Program-made: the position numbers and the translations under genes
Part shown: positions 8,927 through 19,094 of the stretch, piece after piece
How positions within the stretch are numbered: the first letter of the stretch is position 1
How the letters are laid out: each line of letters starts with the position of its first letter
Assembly (NCBI RefSeq): GCF_006711645.1
Contig: NZ_CP041247.1
Span: 4,340,001 to 4,404,000, forward strand
Reading direction: 5' to 3'
Source of the DNA: Klebsiella electrica
GTDB lineage: Bacteria > Pseudomonadota > Gammaproteobacteria > Enterobacterales > Enterobacteriaceae
DNA: 64,000 bases
The notes under the pieces: generated by a model
The model's input: only the letters and a program-made list of their open reading frames with translations
Databases searched by the model: none
What the model was told of the DNA's origin: nothing

Positions 8927-11356
8927 CTACGAATACTTTTTGGTGCGCCGCGTTGGCGCGGTATTGGCCGGATCGTCCGGCCAGACGTGTTTGGGGTAAC
9001 GCCCCTTCATCTCTTTTTGCACCTCGCGATAGGTCCCCTGCCAGAAAGCGCTGAGGTCGCGGGTAATCTGCAGCGGACGCTGCGCAGGCGACAGCAGCTC
9101 CAACACCAGCGCGACCCGGCCCTGGGCTATCGTCGGCGTGGCGGCTTCGCCAAACATCTCCTGCATACGTACCGCCAGCGCGGGCGGATTGTCGGCATGG
9201 TAGCGGATCGCTATCCGGCTCCCGGTCGGCACCGTGTAGTGGGTTGGCAGTTCGCTGTCCAGCGTCTGGCGCAACGACCACGGCAGCCAGTTTTGTAGCG
9301 CCTGGCGCACATCCAACGCTTTCAGCGCGCGCAGCGAGTGCACCCCGCTCATCTGCGGTAGCAGCCAGGCTTCCAGCGACTCCAACAGCGAGGCGTCATC
9401 GACGGCCGGCCACGCCTCTTCTGGCAACCATTGTGCCGCGCAGTGCAGGCGCAGGCGCAGTTGTTCGGCTTCCGCCGTCCAGTTAAGCACGCCGAGCCCC
9501 TTATCGCGAATGCCGTTGAGCATCGCCTGATGCAGCTCCTCTTCCGAGGGCTTCGCCAGCGGCTGGGTTTTTAACACCAGTTGACCAATGCAGGTGCGTC
9601 GCCAGGCCTTCAGCGTCCCCTGCGCCTCATCCCATTCGACGGTATCGGAACATTGCGCCAGCCCGGGACACTGCGCCAGCAGCGCATTGACGTCCAGCGG
9701 CAGCGCCAGCAGAATCCGCGCGTCCGGCGAGGCGCTTCCCTGCAGGAGCAGAGGCGCAATCAGCCATTCGTGGCGCCCGAGCGCATCGTCGGCGTCCAGC
9801 ATCGCCCCCATCCCGTTGGCGAGTTGGTAGCGCCCTTCCTGACCGCGGCGACGGGCGATCCGGTCGACAAATGCCGGGGCCAGCAGCGGCGCCAGGCGTT
9901 GTGCATCGGGCTGACCATCGCGGTTGCCCAGCCGCTTCAGAAGCTGCCGGGCCCGCTGCTGCCAGTTCGGCTGCTGGCGGGCAAACGCCGCGCCGAGATC
10001 GCTGCTTGCGCCGCGCGGAGGCTCTTCGAGGATCGCCGCCAGTTTCGCCGCGGTCGCCGCATCATCCGCATCAGTGGCCGCCGTCAACATCGCCGCGAGA
10101 CGCGGATCGTTACCCAGGGCGGCCATTTCGCGCCCGCGCGCCGATAGTCTGTTCCCCTCCAGCGCCGATAGCGCCGTCAGCAAGCGCCGCGCCGCGGCCA
10201 GGTTTGCCTCAGGCGGCAAATCGAGCCAGTTCAGCTGCGCCGGATCGGGGCATCCCCACTGTAAAAGCTCCAGCAGCAGCGCGGAGAGATCGCTGTGCAG
10301 TATCTCCGGATCGCTCTGGGCCGCCGCGCGTTCCGCCTGCTCTTTGCCAAGCAAATGCAGACAAATCCCCGGCTCCAGACGACCGGCGCGACCGGCGCGT
10401 TGGGTCATCGACGCCTGGCTGATGCGTTGTGTCATCAGGCGGGTTAAGCCGGTACGGGCGTCAAAGCGAGCGACGCGCTCCTGGGCGCTATCGACCACCA
10501 GCCGGATGCCTTCGATGGTTAAGCTGGTCTCGGCGATATTGGTCGCCAGCACCACCTTACGTTTGCCTGCCGCTGCGGGGAGAATCGCTTTGCGCTGCTC
10601 GCTCAGCGGCAACGCTCCGTACAGCGGACACAGCACCACATCGTCGGCCACCCGTTCGGCCAGCTGCGCCTGTACCCGCTGAATTTCCCCCACGCCCGGG
10701 AGGAACAGCAGCAGCGAGCCGCGCTCCTGGCGCAGCAGTTCCGCAGCAGCGATGGCGACCGCTTCATCGAAACGCTGATGCGCGGCAAGCGCCTGAAATC
10801 GTTTTTCCACCGGGAACGCACGCCCTTCAGAGCAAATGGTCGGAGCCGAAGGCAACAGCCGCTGCAGGCGATCGTTATCCAGCGTCGCTGACATAATCAG
10901 CAGTTTAAGATCCTCCCGTAGCCCCTGCTGGACATCCAGCAATAGCGCCAGCGCCAGATCCGCCTGCAGACTACGCTCGTGGAATTCATCAAGGATCACC
11001 AGCCCGACGCCGCTCAGTTCGGGATCGTGCTGGATCATCCGCGTCAGGATGCCTTCAGTCACCACCTCCAGCCGCGTATTTGGTCCGACGCAGGTTTCGG
11101 CGCGCATCCGGTAGCCGACGGTCTCCCCCGGTTTCTCGCCCAGCAGCTCCGCCAGGCGTTGAGCCACGTTGCGGGCGGCCAATCGCCGCGGCTCCAGCAG
11201 GATAATGCGCCCGTCGATATGACCATCGGCGAGTATTTGCAGCGGCAGCCAGGTCGATTTCCCGGCGCCGGTTGGCGCATTGAGCAATACCTGCGGCGCC
11301 TGCTGCAGTGCGGAAAGAAGTTCAGGGAGGACGGCGGCAACCGGCAATTGGGACAC
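8927..11356 (-). CDS. hrpB: HrpB, DExH-box ATP-dependent RNA helicase
   Basis: DEAH/DExH superfamily 2 helicase of unclear physiological role in E. coli. 809 residues, full length. Motif I APTGAGKST near residue 30, motif II DEFH (VILDEFHERSLQAD), motif III SAT (LIMSATLD), motif V TNIAETSLTIEG and motif VI QRAGRAGR, followed by the HA2 and HrpB-specific C-terminal domains ending TRRTKKYS. Transcribed divergently from thpR, with 72 bases between the starts. Confidence 0.96.
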   Translation of the reverse strand: MSQLPVAAVLPELLSALQQAPQVLLNAPTGAGKSTWLPLQILADGHIDGRIILLEPRRLAARNVAQRLAELLGEKPGETVGYRMRAETCVGPNTRLEVVTEGILTRMIQHDPELSGVGLVILDEFHERSLQADLALALLLDVQQGLREDLKLLIMSATLDNDRLQRLLPSAPTICSEGRAFPVEKRFQALAAHQRFDEAVAIAAAELLRQERGSLLLFLPGVGEIQRVQAQLAERVADDVVLCPLYGALPLSEQRKAILPAAAGKRKVVLATNIAETSLTIEGIRLVVDSAQERVARFDARTGLTRLMTQRISQASMTQRAGRAGRLEPGICLHLLGKEQAERAAAQSDPEILHSDLSALLLELLQWGCPDPAQLNWLDLPPEANLAAARRLLTALSALEGNRLSARGREMAALGNDPRLAAMLTAATDADDAATAAKLAAILEEPPRGASSDLGAAFARQQPNWQQRARQLLKRLGNRDGQPDAQRLAPLLAPAFVDRIARRRGQEGRYQLANGMGAMLDADDALGRHEWLIAPLLLQGSASPDARILLALPLDVNALLAQCPGLAQCSDTVEWDEAQGTLKAWRRTCIGQLVLKTQPLAKPSEEELHQAMLNGIRDKGLGVLNWTAEAEQLRLRLHCAAQWLPEEAWPAVDDASLLESLEAWLLPQMSGVHSLRALKALDVRQALQNWLPWSLRQTLDSELPTHYTVPTGSRIAIRYHADNPPALAVRMQEMFGEAATPTIAQGRVALVLELLSPAQRPLQITRDLSAFWQGTYREVQKEMKGRYPKHVWPDDPANTAPTRRTKKYS

Positions 11357-11428
11357 GAATGGCTCCGGAGGTTAACATTTGCGGGCAAGCATTGTAGCAT
11401 CCTGATAATTCATTACCGAGTCTCTATC

Positions 11429-11965
11429 ATGTCCGAGCCGAAAAGGCTGTTTTTCGCCCTTGAGCTACCGGCTGAAGCCCAGCGGCAAATCGTTCACTGG
11501 CGCGCGGCGAACTTTGCGGAAGATGCCGGACGGCCGGTGGCCGCAGATAACCTGCACCTGACGCTGGCCTTTCTTGGCGAAGTCAGCGCGGACAAGCAGC
11601 GTGCGCTGGCGGCGCTGGCCGGACGCATCCACCAGCCCGGATTTACGCTCACCCTCGACGATGCCGGCCAGTGGCTGCGTTCCCGCGTGGTGTGGCTTGG
11701 CACCCGCCGGCCTCCGCGCGGCCTGTTACAGCTGGCCAGCCTGTTGCGCGCCCAGGCGGCACGCAGCGGCTGCTATCAAAGTCCGCAGCCGTTTCATCCG
11801 CACATCACCCTGCTACGCGAGGCCCGCCACGCGGTGCCCATTCCGCCGCCGGGCTTCAGCTGGACCTTTGCCGTCAGCGAATTTGTGCTTTATGAATCCC
11901 GTTTTTCCCGCGGACGCACCCGCTATACCGCGCTGGAACGTTACCCCTTTAACAAGGAAAGCTGA
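11429..11965 (+). CDS. thpR: ThpR (LigT), RNA 2',3'-cyclic phosphodiesterase
   Basis: 2H phosphoesterase family enzyme that opens 2',3'-cyclic phosphates on RNA and can ligate 2'-5' bonds in vitro. 178 residues against about 176 in E. coli. Both catalytic HxTx motifs are present: HLTL (in [11 protein letters not shown]) and HITL (in [12 protein letters not shown]). The start at 11429 ([11 protein letters not shown]) matches the family; the frame is open far upstream but that part is antisense to hrpB. Its stop overlaps the sfsA start (TGATG). Confidence 0.93.
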   Translation: MSEPKRLFFALELPAEAQRQIVHWRAANFAEDAGRPVAADNLHLTLAFLGEVSADKQRALAALAGRIHQPGFTLTLDDAGQWLRSRVVWLGTRRPPRGLLQLASLLRAQAARSGCYQSPQPFHPHITLLREARHAVPIPPPGFSWTFAVSEFVLYESRFSRGRTRYTALERYPFNKES

Positions 11966-12681
11966 TGCAGTTCAATCCACCTTTACAATCCGCCACCCTG
12001 ATTCAGCGTTACAAACGGTTTTTGGCGGATGTGGTCACCCCCGACGGCCGGGAGCTTACGCTGCACTGCCCGAATACCGGCGCGATGACCGGCTGCGCGA
12101 CTCCCGGCGATACCGTCTGGTACTCCACATCGGATAATCCGAAACGCAAATACGCTCATACCTGGGAATTAACGCAAACCCAGCGCGGCGCGATAATTTG
12201 TGTTAATACACTACGCGCGAATATACTGGCAAAAGAGGCGATACTTGCGGGGAATATTGTCGAACTTTCTGGTTATAACACGCTGAAAAGTGAAGTAAAA
12301 TACGGCGAGGAAAAGAGTCGCATTGACATAATGTTACAGGCAGAAGATCGACAAAACTGCTATATTGAAGTGAAATCGGTTACGTTGGCGGAAAATGACA
12401 GCGGTTATTTCCCCGATGCTGTGACCGAACGCGGTCAAAAGCACCTTCGGGAGCTGATGAGCGTGGCGGCGGCAGGCGACCGGGCCGTAATCTTGTTCGC
12501 CGTGCTCCATTCGGCGATCGACTGTTTCTCACCCGCGCATCATATTGATGCCAGATACGCACAGCTGTTGATTGAGGCGCAAACCAAGGGGGTAGAAATT
12601 CTCGTTTATAAAGCGGAACTTTCTACCGAGATGATGACTCTGAATAAGCCGATTGCCGCGGTGTTAACCCCCGGTAAATAA
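11965..12681 (+). CDS. sfsA: SfsA, DNA-binding protein / sugar fermentation stimulation protein
   Basis: Member of the SfsA family, described in E. coli as a DNA-binding protein that stimulates maltose utilisation genes; the family also has a predicted nuclease-like fold. 238 residues, near E. coli length (234). Conserved N terminus ([20 protein letters not shown]), the CPNTGAM motif and the block DIMLQ...[10 protein letters not shown] are present. Coupled to thpR by a one-base overlap; likely co-transcribed. Confidence 0.93.
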   Translation: MQFNPPLQSATLIQRYKRFLADVVTPDGRELTLHCPNTGAMTGCATPGDTVWYSTSDNPKRKYAHTWELTQTQRGAIICVNTLRANILAKEAILAGNIVELSGYNTLKSEVKYGEEKSRIDIMLQAEDRQNCYIEVKSVTLAENDSGYFPDAVTERGQKHLRELMSVAAAGDRAVILFAVLHSAIDCFSPAHHIDARYAQLLIEAQTKGVEILVYKAELSTEMMTLNKPIAAVLTPGK

Positions 12682-12845
12682 ACGGCTAAATTATGTCCGG
12701 GTCGCGAGCGCAAATACGCTTTTCTTCACAGGGTTGTCAAGTGTAACGTTTAGATAATTGCTATCCGGAAAAGCATCTGCTATTTATAGCGGCCTGATTT
12801 TTCCCCCAACATGGGGATCGATAGTGCGTGTTAAGGAGAAGCAAC

Positions 12846-13301
12846 ATGCAAGAAGGGCAAAACCGTAAAACATCGTCCCTGAGTATTCTCGCCATCGCTG
12901 GGGTGGAGCCGTATCAAGAGAAGCCGGGCGAAGAGTATATGAACGAAGCCCAGCTGGCGCACTTCAAGCGTATTCTTGAAGCATGGCGTAATCAACTCAG
13001 GGATGAAGTGGATCGCACCGTATCGCACATGCAGGATGAAGCGGCTAACTTCCCGGATCCGGTAGACCGTGCCGCTCAGGAAGAAGAGTTCAGCCTGGAA
13101 CTGCGTAACCGCGACCGCGAACGTAAACTGATCAAAAAGATCGAGAAAACGCTGAAGAAAGTCGAAGATGAGGATTTCGGCTTCTGCGAATCCTGCGGCG
13201 TTGAGATTGGCATTCGCCGTCTGGAAGCGCGTCCGACCGCTGACCTGTGCATCGACTGCAAAACGCTGGCGGAAATTCGCGAAAAGCAGATGGCTGGCTA
13301 A
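12846..13301 (+). CDS. dksA: DksA, RNA polymerase-binding transcription factor
   Basis: Binds the RNA polymerase secondary channel and potentiates ppGpp control of rRNA and amino-acid promoters. 151 residues, essentially E. coli-identical: coiled-coil with the tip [12 protein letters not shown] and a C-terminal zinc finger (CESC...CIDC, four cysteines). The start at 12846 (MQEGQNRK) is preceded by AAGGAG (12833-12838) at good spacing; an in-frame GTG at 12828 lies before that site and is rejected. Confidence 0.98.
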   Translation: MQEGQNRKTSSLSILAIAGVEPYQEKPGEEYMNEAQLAHFKRILEAWRNQLRDEVDRTVSHMQDEAANFPDPVDRAAQEEEFSLELRNRDRERKLIKKIEKTLKKVEDEDFGFCESCGVEIGIRRLEARPTADLCIDCKTLAEIREKQMAG

Positions 13302-13323
13302 TTCGCTTCGCTATCGTATCTCC

Positions 13324-13341
13324 GGCGGGAGTCTCTCCCGC
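13324..13341 (+). terminator. Terminator/attenuator hairpin between dksA and gluQ
   Basis: GGCGGGAG and CTCCCGCC form a perfect 8-bp stem around TCT at about 13324-13342, shortly after the dksA stop, followed by TACATGTTTT. In Shigella/E. coli gluQ is co-transcribed with dksA and limited by a terminator at this place; the same layout is seen here. Confidence 0.7.
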
Positions 13342-13363
13342 CTACATGTTTTATTCGTCACTC

Positions 13364-14245
13364 ATGAATGACTCACACTATATTGGCCGCTTTGCCCCCT
13401 CACCTTCCGGCGAACTTCATTTCGGCTCTTTGATTGCCGCTCTCGGCAGCTATCTTCAGGCCCGTGCGCACAACGGTATCTGGCGCGTACGCATTGAAGA
13501 TATCGATCCGCCGCGTGAAGTCCCCGGCGCTGCCAGTACGATTCTGCGCCAGCTAGAGCACTACGGCCTGCACTGGGACGGCGAAGTGCTGTGGCAGTCG
13601 CAGCGTCACGAAGCCTACCGCGAACGGCTGGCCTGGCTGCACGAACAGGGACTCTGCTATTACTGCACCTGCACCCGGGCGCGCATACACGCCGTCGGCG
13701 GCGTGTATGACGGCCACTGCCGCGATTTACGACTCGGCGCACATGACGCCGCCCTGCGTTTACGTCAGACGCGGCCGGTCCTCGCGTTTGATGACCGTCT
13801 GCGCGGCCCCCTCGTCGCCGATGAGGCGCTGGCGCGGGAGGATTTCATTATCCACCGCCGCGACGGCCTGTTCGCCTATAATCTGGCGGTGGTCGTGGAC
13901 GATCATTTCCAGGGGGTCAGCGAAATCGTCCGCGGGGCGGACCTTATCGAACCGACGGTGCGTCAGATTTCGCTGTATCAGCATTTTGGCTGGCAGGCCC
14001 CGGATTATGTCCATCTGCCGCTGGCAGTGAATGCCCAGGGGAATAAACTCTCCAAACAAAACCACGCCCCGGCGCTGCCGGAGGGCGATCCGCGCCCCGA
14101 AATTATGCGGGCGTTAATGTTTCTTAATCAGGATATTGAGCAGGAATGGCGAGCGTTGACTATTGAGGATCTGCTGAAGAATGCGGTAGCCAACTGGGAC
14201 CTGCAAAAAATCCAGCATTCTCAAATGGCTCTCTCTGAGCTATGA
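13364..14245 (+). CDS. gluQ: GluQ-RS, glutamyl-queuosine tRNA(Asp) synthetase
   Basis: Paralogue of glutamyl-tRNA synthetase lacking the anticodon-binding domain; attaches glutamate to queuosine-34 of tRNA(Asp). Shows the HIGH-like motif in [11 protein letters not shown], zinc ligands in CYYCTCTRA...YDGHC and a KMSKS-like KLSKQ. The start at 13364 ([17 protein letters not shown]) gives 293 residues and matches the conserved core; ATG 13346 ([10 protein letters not shown], 299 residues) is the alternative. Neither has a strong ribosome site. Follows dksA across the hairpin. Confidence 0.9.
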   Translation: MNDSHYIGRFAPSPSGELHFGSLIAALGSYLQARAHNGIWRVRIEDIDPPREVPGAASTILRQLEHYGLHWDGEVLWQSQRHEAYRERLAWLHEQGLCYYCTCTRARIHAVGGVYDGHCRDLRLGAHDAALRLRQTRPVLAFDDRLRGPLVADEALAREDFIIHRRDGLFAYNLAVVVDDHFQGVSEIVRGADLIEPTVRQISLYQHFGWQAPDYVHLPLAVNAQGNKLSKQNHAPALPEGDPRPEIMRALMFLNQDIEQEWRALTIEDLLKNAVANWDLQKIQHSQMALSEL

Positions 14246-14264
14246 TTAGCCGCTATTTTTCTCG

Positions 14265-14320
14265 TCGCCTTTCAAGTTGCTCCTGCATTGGCTGCAACCC
14301 GAAATGCCTAGAGTAATATT
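14265..14320. repeat. Short copy of an intergenic palindromic repeat
   Basis: TTCAAGTTGC, then GCATTGGCTGC, then GCAACCCGAA: the ends are imperfect inverted repeats and the interior resembles the start of the longer repeats near 43705 and 48625. It seems to be an internally deleted member of that family, in the gluQ-pcnB gap. Confidence 0.4.
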
Positions 14321-14356
14321 TTGATCTGAAGTCCGTCTGACACTACGAGGTGCAAC

Positions 14357-15751
14357 ATTTTTACCCGAGTCGCTAATTTTTGCCGTAAGGTGCTAAGCCG
14401 TGAAGAGCGCGACGCAGAAGCCGCCGTTGAACAAACGCATATGACGGTTATCCCGCGTGAACAGCATGCAATTTCCCGCAAAGATATCAGTGATAATGCC
14501 CTCAAGGTGCTCTATCGACTGAACAAGGCGGGCTATGAAGCCTATCTCGTCGGCGGTGGCGTACGTGACCTTCTGCTTGGTAAAAAACCGAAAGATTTTG
14601 ACGTGACAACCAGCGCGACGCCGGATCAGGTACGTAAACTGTTCCGCAACTGTCGTCTGGTGGGCCGTCGTTTCCGCCTCGCGCACGTGATGTTCGGGCC
14701 GGAAATCATCGAAGTCGCCACCTTCCGCGGCCACCATGAAGGGCACACCACCGACCGTGTGACTTCACAGCGCGGCCAGAACGGGATGCTGCTGCGCGAC
14801 AACATCTTCGGTTCGATCGAAGAAGATGCCCAGCGTCGCGACTTCACCATTAACAGCCTGTATTACAGCGTGGCCGATTTTACCGTGCGCGACTACGTCG
14901 GCGGCATGAAAGATCTGCAGGAGGGCATGATTCGCCTGATTGGCGATCCGGAAACCCGCTACCGCGAAGATCCGGTCCGCATGCTGCGCGCTGTGCGTTT
15001 TGCCGCCAAGCTCAATATGAACATCAGCGCGGAAACCGCCGAGCCGATTCCGCGTCTTGCCGCACTGCTCCACGACGTTCCTCCGGCGCGTCTGTTCGAA
15101 GAAGTGCTGAAGCTGCTGCAGGCGGGCTATGGCTATGATACCTACATGCTGCTGCGCGAATATAACCTGTTCCAGCCGCTGTTCCCGACCATCACCCGCT
15201 ACTTTACCGAGCGCGGCGATAGCCCGATGGAACACATCATTACCCAGGTGCTGAAGAATACCGATAACCGCATCCATAACGATATGCGCGTTAACCCGGC
15301 GTTCCTGTTCGCGGTCATGTTCTGGTATCCGCTGCTGGAAATGGCGCAGAAAATCACCCAGGAGAGCGGTCTGGCCTACAACGACGCTTTCGCCCTGGCG
15401 ATGAACGATGTGCTGGATGAAGCCTGCCGTACGCTGGCCATTCCGAAGCGTATTACCACTCTGGTCCGCGATATCTGGCAGCTGCAGCTGCGCATGTCCC
15501 GCCGCCAGGGCAAACGTGCCTGGAAGCTGATGGAACATCCGAAGTTTCGCGCCGCCTACGATCTGCTGGAGCTGCGTGCCGGCGCCGAGAAGAATGGCGA
15601 ACTGCAGCGTCTGACCAAATGGTGGGGCGAGTTCCAGGTTGCCGCGCCGCCAGATCAAAAAGAGATGCTTAACGAGCTTGATGACGAACCCATACCGCGC
15701 CGCCGCCATCGCCGCCCGCGTAAACGCGCTCCGCGCCAGGGTGGCGCATGA
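14357..15751 (+). CDS. pcnB: PcnB, poly(A) polymerase I, with an AUU start codon
   Basis: Adds 3' poly(A) tails to RNA, promoting decay, and controls plasmid copy number through RNA I. Nucleotidyltransferase signature [20 protein letters not shown] with the catalytic DxD, the block [11 protein letters not shown], and a basic C-terminal tail ([13 protein letters not shown]). E. coli PcnB begins [17 protein letters not shown]; here the same residues are encoded starting at an ATT codon at 14357, with GAGG (14347-14350) seven bases upstream. That gives 464 residues (E. coli 465). Starting at GTG 14390 would drop 11 conserved residues. The stop overlaps folK as ATGA. Confidence 0.93.
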   Translation: MFTRVANFCRKVLSREERDAEAAVEQTHMTVIPREQHAISRKDISDNALKVLYRLNKAGYEAYLVGGGVRDLLLGKKPKDFDVTTSATPDQVRKLFRNCRLVGRRFRLAHVMFGPEIIEVATFRGHHEGHTTDRVTSQRGQNGMLLRDNIFGSIEEDAQRRDFTINSLYYSVADFTVRDYVGGMKDLQEGMIRLIGDPETRYREDPVRMLRAVRFAAKLNMNISAETAEPIPRLAALLHDVPPARLFEEVLKLLQAGYGYDTYMLLREYNLFQPLFPTITRYFTERGDSPMEHIITQVLKNTDNRIHNDMRVNPAFLFAVMFWYPLLEMAQKITQESGLAYNDAFALAMNDVLDEACRTLAIPKRITTLVRDIWQLQLRMSRRQGKRAWKLMEHPKFRAAYDLLELRAGAEKNGELQRLTKWWGEFQVAAPPDQKEMLNELDDEPIPRRRHRRPRKRAPRQGGA

Positions 15752-16227
15752 CCCGCGTCTACATCGCGATCGGCAGTAATCTGGCTTCTCCTCTGGAGCA
15801 GGTCAATGCTGCCTTGACGGCGCTGGCGGCCATCCCGGACAGCCGGATGGTCGCCGTCTCCTCTTTTTACCGCACGCCGCCGCTGGGGCCGCAGGATCAG
15901 CCTGACTACCTCAACGCCGCCGTCGCCCTGGAGACGGAACTGCAGGCTGAAGCCTTGCTGGATCATACCCAGCGCATCGAACTGCAGCAGGGTCGCCAAC
16001 GCAAAGCCGAACGCTGGGGCCCCCGCACGCTGGATCTCGATATCATGCTGTTTGGTGATGCGGTGATTCACAGCGAGCGCCTGACGGTACCGCACTACGA
16101 TATGAAAAACCGTGGTTTTATGCTGTGGCCGCTGTATGAGATTGCCCCGACGCTCCATTTCCCTGACGGCGCCACTCTGCGTCAGGTGCTGGAAAACCTT
16201 GGCGCCGAAAAGCCGGCGATCTGGTAG
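15748..16227 (+). CDS. folK: FolK, HPPK (folate biosynthesis pyrophosphokinase)
   Basis: 6-hydroxymethyl-7,8-dihydropterin pyrophosphokinase: transfers pyrophosphate from ATP to the pterin before DHPS condensation with pABA. 159 residues, full length. Family N terminus ([17 protein letters not shown]), the [19 protein letters not shown] loop and the HPPK signature ([15 protein letters not shown], with the two metal-binding aspartates) are present. Overlaps pcnB by four bases and is probably translationally coupled. Confidence 0.97.
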   Translation: MTRVYIAIGSNLASPLEQVNAALTALAAIPDSRMVAVSSFYRTPPLGPQDQPDYLNAAVALETELQAEALLDHTQRIELQQGRQRKAERWGPRTLDLDIMLFGDAVIHSERLTVPHYDMKNRGFMLWPLYEIAPTLHFPDGATLRQVLENLGAEKPAIW

Positions 16228-16287
16228 TTTCCCCCTTCCCCATTTTTAGCCATTACGGCGATCGTCGTTATCGGTTGCCTAAAACCA

Positions 16288-16315
16288 TTGCCCCTCTGAA
16301 CGCTGCTGTTAGAAT
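16288..16315 (+). promoter_or_regulatory. Candidate sigma-70 promoter of panBC
   Basis: TTGCCC (16288-16293), a 16-base spacer and TAGAAT (16310-16315), 36 bases upstream of the panB ATG in the folK-panB gap. Supported by sequence match only. Confidence 0.4.
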
Positions 16316-16350
16316 GCCGGTTAATATGACTTTCATCATCAGGAAACGTT

Positions 16351-17142
16351 ATGAAACCGACCACTATCGCCCTGCTGCAGAAATGCAAACAGGAGAAGCA
16401 GCGCTTCGCCACCATCACCGCCTATGACTACAGCTTTGCGAAGCTGTTTGCCGATGAAGGGATCAACGTGATGCTGGTAGGTGACTCGCTGGGCATGACG
16501 GTGCAAGGGCACGACTCGACCTTGCCGGTGACCGTGGAAGATATCGCCTATCACACCCAGGCAGTACGCCGCGGCGCCCCCCATTGCCTGCTGCTCGCTG
16601 ACCTGCCGTTTATGGCCTATGCCACCCCGGAACAGACCTTCGCTAACGCCGCCATCGTAATGCGCGCAGGCGCCAACATGGTCAAGCTTGAAGGCGGCGC
16701 CTGGCTTGCGGAAACGGTAAAAATGCTGACGGAACGCGCGGTGCCGGTTTGCGGCCACCTCGGCCTGACCCCGCAGTCGGTCAATATTTTTGGCGGCTAT
16801 AAAGTGCAGGGCCGCGGCGATGCGGCGCAGGCGCTGTTCGACGACGCGCTGGCACTGGAAGCGGCAGGCGCACAGCTGCTGGTCCTTGAGTGCGTCCCGG
16901 TTGAGCTGGCCCAACGTATCACCGAGGCGTTAACCATTCCGGTTATCGGCATTGGTGCAGGCAACGTCACCGACGGGCAGATCCTCGTGATGCATGACGC
17001 TTTCGGGATCACCGGCGGCCATATCCCTAAATTTGCTAAAAATTTCCTGGCTGAAGCGGGCGACATGCGCGCCGCAGTGCGGCAGTATATTGTCGACGTG
17101 GAGTCCGGCGTTTATCCGGGCGAAGAACACAGTTTCCATTAA
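16351..17142 (+). CDS. panB: PanB, ketopantoate hydroxymethyltransferase
   Basis: First committed step of pantothenate synthesis: transfers a hydroxymethyl group from 5,10-methylene-THF to alpha-ketoisovalerate. 263 residues, full length, with the conserved blocks [39 protein letters not shown] and [17 protein letters not shown]. Followed 11 bases later by panC, whose ribosome site overlaps the panB stop. Confidence 0.98.
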   Translation: MKPTTIALLQKCKQEKQRFATITAYDYSFAKLFADEGINVMLVGDSLGMTVQGHDSTLPVTVEDIAYHTQAVRRGAPHCLLLADLPFMAYATPEQTFANAAIVMRAGANMVKLEGGAWLAETVKMLTERAVPVCGHLGLTPQSVNIFGGYKVQGRGDAAQALFDDALALEAAGAQLLVLECVPVELAQRITEALTIPVIGIGAGNVTDGQILVMHDAFGITGGHIPKFAKNFLAEAGDMRAAVRQYIVDVESGVYPGEEHSFH

Positions 17143-17153
17143 GGAGTCTTGTT

Positions 17154-18008
17154 GTGCTGATTATTGAATCCCTGCCGCTGCTGCGCCAGCATATTCGCCG
17201 TTTGCGCCAGGAAGGTAAGCGTATCGCGCTGGTTCCCACTATGGGCAACCTGCACGACGGTCATATGCAGCTGGTGGATACCGCAAAAGCCAGCGCCGAT
17301 GTCGTGGTGGTCACTATTTTCGTCAACCCGATGCAGTTCGATCGTCCTGACGACCTGTCGCGCTATCCGCGTACCCTGCAGGATGATTGCGAAAAGCTGA
17401 ACAAACGTAAGGTGGATTTTGTTTTCGCCCCCGCGCCGGCAGAGATCTATCCGCACGGCACCGAAAACCAGACCAGTGTGGATGTGCCGGGGCTGTCGAC
17501 CATGCTTGAGGGCGCCAGTCGTCCGGGCCACTTTCGCGGCGTATCGACCATCGTCAGCAAGCTGTTTAACCTGGTGCAGCCAGACGTCGCCTGCTTTGGC
17601 GAGAAAGACTTCCAGCAGCTGGCGCTGATTCGTAAAATGGTTGCCGACATGGGTTACGATATTGAGATAATCGGCGTACCGATTATTCGTGCTAAAGATG
17701 GTTTAGCGCTGAGCTCGCGCAACGGCTACCTCACCACAGAGCAGCGTAAAATTGCGCCGGGCCTGTATAAAGTGCTGAGCGCCGTCGCCGACAAGCTCGC
17801 CGCCGGTGAACGTAACCTGGATGAAATCATTACCCTTGCCGGGCAGGAGCTGAACGAGAAAGGCTTCCGCGCCGACGATATCCAGATCCGGGATGCGGAT
17901 ACGCTGCTGGAGCTGACGGCAACCAGTCAACGTGCGGTGATCCTGATGGCCGCATGGTTGGGACAGGCGCGGTTGATCGATAACCACATCGTCGAGCTGG
18001 GTCAGTAG
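17154..18008 (+). CDS. panC: PanC, pantoate-beta-alanine ligase (GTG start)
   Basis: ATP-dependent condensation of pantoate with beta-alanine to give pantothenate. 284 residues, with the HIGH-like [10 protein letters not shown] and the SSRNGYL block. Begins at GTG (17154) with AAGGAG (17141-17146) ideally placed; E. coli panC encodes the same N terminus (MLIIE). Forms an operon with panB; its beta-alanine substrate comes from PanD, encoded next. Confidence 0.97.
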   Translation: MLIIESLPLLRQHIRRLRQEGKRIALVPTMGNLHDGHMQLVDTAKASADVVVVTIFVNPMQFDRPDDLSRYPRTLQDDCEKLNKRKVDFVFAPAPAEIYPHGTENQTSVDVPGLSTMLEGASRPGHFRGVSTIVSKLFNLVQPDVACFGEKDFQQLALIRKMVADMGYDIEIIGVPIIRAKDGLALSSRNGYLTTEQRKIAPGLYKVLSAVADKLAAGERNLDEIITLAGQELNEKGFRADDIQIRDADTLLELTATSQRAVILMAAWLGQARLIDNHIVELGQ

Positions 18009-18050
18009 ACAAGGGTTAAAAATCTGGCAATATTGCCGGACATTTACTCA

Positions 18051-18071
18051 AAGCGGATGTCATGTCCGCTT
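18051..18071. other. Inverted repeat between panC and panD
   Basis: AAGCGGA (18051-18057) and TCCGCTT (18065-18071) form a perfect 7-bp stem around TGTCATG. Could be a weak terminator for panBC; there is no T-run. Confidence 0.35.
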
Positions 18072-18210
18072 CGTATCATTAATGTATAGACCCTGACTCA
18101 TCCGCTTGCAGAGCGGCGGCAGGCAAGAGCATTACGGTCCCCCGGCAGGGAAAGTCGCTCGCCCGCCAGCCCCTGTACGCTGGAGCAGAACGGGAAGAAA
18201 GGTAGACATC

Positions 18211-18591
18211 ATGATTCGTAATATGCTGCAGGGCAAACTCCACCGCGTAAAAGTCACGCAGGCCGACCTGCACTATGAAGGTTCCTGCGCCATTGACCAG
18301 GATTTTCTGGATGCCTCCGGTATTCTTGAAAACGAAGCGATCCACATCTGGAACGTGACCAATGGCAACCGCTTCTCCACCTATGCCATTGCCGCCGAAC
18401 GTGGCTCGCGAATCATTTCGGTGAACGGCGCTGCCGCACACTGCGCCAGCGTGGGTGACATTCTGATTATTGCCAGCTTCGTCACCATGCCTGATGAAGA
18501 AGCCCGCCGCTGGCAGCCGAAAGTGGCCTATTTCGAAGGCGACAACGAAATGAAGCGCCAGGCAAAGGCCATTCCGGTGCAGGTTGCCTGA
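18211..18591 (+). CDS. panD: PanD, aspartate 1-decarboxylase (pyruvoyl enzyme)
   Basis: Makes beta-alanine from aspartate for pantothenate. The 126-residue proenzyme self-cleaves between Gly24 and Ser25 (EGSC here), creating the pyruvoyl cofactor; the C-terminal block matches the E. coli protein. The start at 18211 ([15 protein letters not shown]) fits the family; an in-frame upstream extension from 18106 is not conserved. The gene is intact, although its 3' half was the template for the duplicated fragment at 19095-19147. Confidence 0.97.
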   Translation: MIRNMLQGKLHRVKVTQADLHYEGSCAIDQDFLDASGILENEAIHIWNVTNGNRFSTYAIAAERGSRIISVNGAAAHCASVGDILIIASFVTMPDEEARRWQPKVAYFEGDNEMKRQAKAIPVQVA

Positions 18592-18604
18592 TAGCCAATC
18601 GCTG

Positions 18605-18632
18605 ACGGTGCACCGCCCAGGCGGAGCACCGT
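18605..18632 (+). terminator. panD terminator (copy A)
   Basis: ACGGTGC and GCACCGT form the outer stem, CCGCC/GGCGG the inner stem, followed by TTATTTAT. The same structure is repeated at 19161-19188 in the duplicated copy, with a matching A-to-G change. Confidence 0.75.
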
Positions 18633-18650
18633 TTATTTATAATAGAATAG

Positions 18651-18893
18651 TCAGGATAAACATCTTTTAATTGCAGCTGTTACATAAACCACTATTGCCA
18701 CGATGAATAGTGAAGCAATACAAAGCGACAGAAAGTAATACTTATCCCATATATCACCAGGTATAACTTCTGTATAGCGCCTGATCAGATAGTAGGTTTT
18801 GACTTCAGGCATAAATAAAAACAGCAGCACGAATACTACTGTATATAATAATGCTTCGCCAATCCATAATAGCGCGTATTGTATCGGTTTCAT
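18651..18893 (-). CDS. Putative two-membrane-segment immunity protein, copy A
   Basis: 80 residues, no named family recognised. Two hydrophobic segments (about 6-28 and 53-75) flank a loop of about 24 residues; positively charged ends suggest both termini are cytoplasmic and the loop periplasmic. The ATG (18891-18893) overlaps the stop of an upstream Tlde1-type toxin remnant as TAATG, so the pair would be translationally coupled in toxin-then-immunity order. That position, size and topology suggest an immunity protein; this is inference. A second copy (19207-19382 plus 22092-22166) is 56/80 identical, with 17 of 24 differences in residues 25-48. Local base composition is more AT-rich than panD. 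Confidence 0.65.
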   Translation of the reverse strand: MKPIQYALLWIGEALLYTVVFVLLFLFMPEVKTYYLIRRYTEVIPGDIWDKYYFLSLCIASLFIVAIVVYVTAAIKRCLS

Positions 18894-19094
18894 TAGTACA
18901 CCTGTACGGTACCGAAAGCAGTTAATGACGCTGTTACCTGTATTGTTGGCGTATTAAGCAACGCAGCACGTAACAACATAAAATCAGATAGTCGAGGTAG
19001 GGTAATACAACCTTCACTAACCCCCTTATAACCTGCTGGATGAAGTCTGAAATGTCCTCTCTGTACTTCTCCCACCCATGTTAGATCGTCTATC
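18893..19094 (-). pseudogene. C-terminal remnant of a Tlde1/DUF2778-type L,D-transpeptidase effector
   Basis: About 66 codons remain (IDDLTWVGEVQRGHFRLHPAG... to ...AFGTVQVY). The stretch HPAGYKGVSEGCITL carries the His and SxGC catalytic signature of the Tlde1 (DUF2778) family, type VI secretion toxins that attack peptidoglycan precursor tetrapeptides in the periplasm. The N-terminal portion (roughly half or more of a normal protein) is missing: at 19094/19095 the sequence switches abruptly into a duplicated piece of panD. The ATG at 19096-19094 is created at that junction, so it is probably not a true start. Family assignment is from memory of the motif. Confidence 0.7.
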
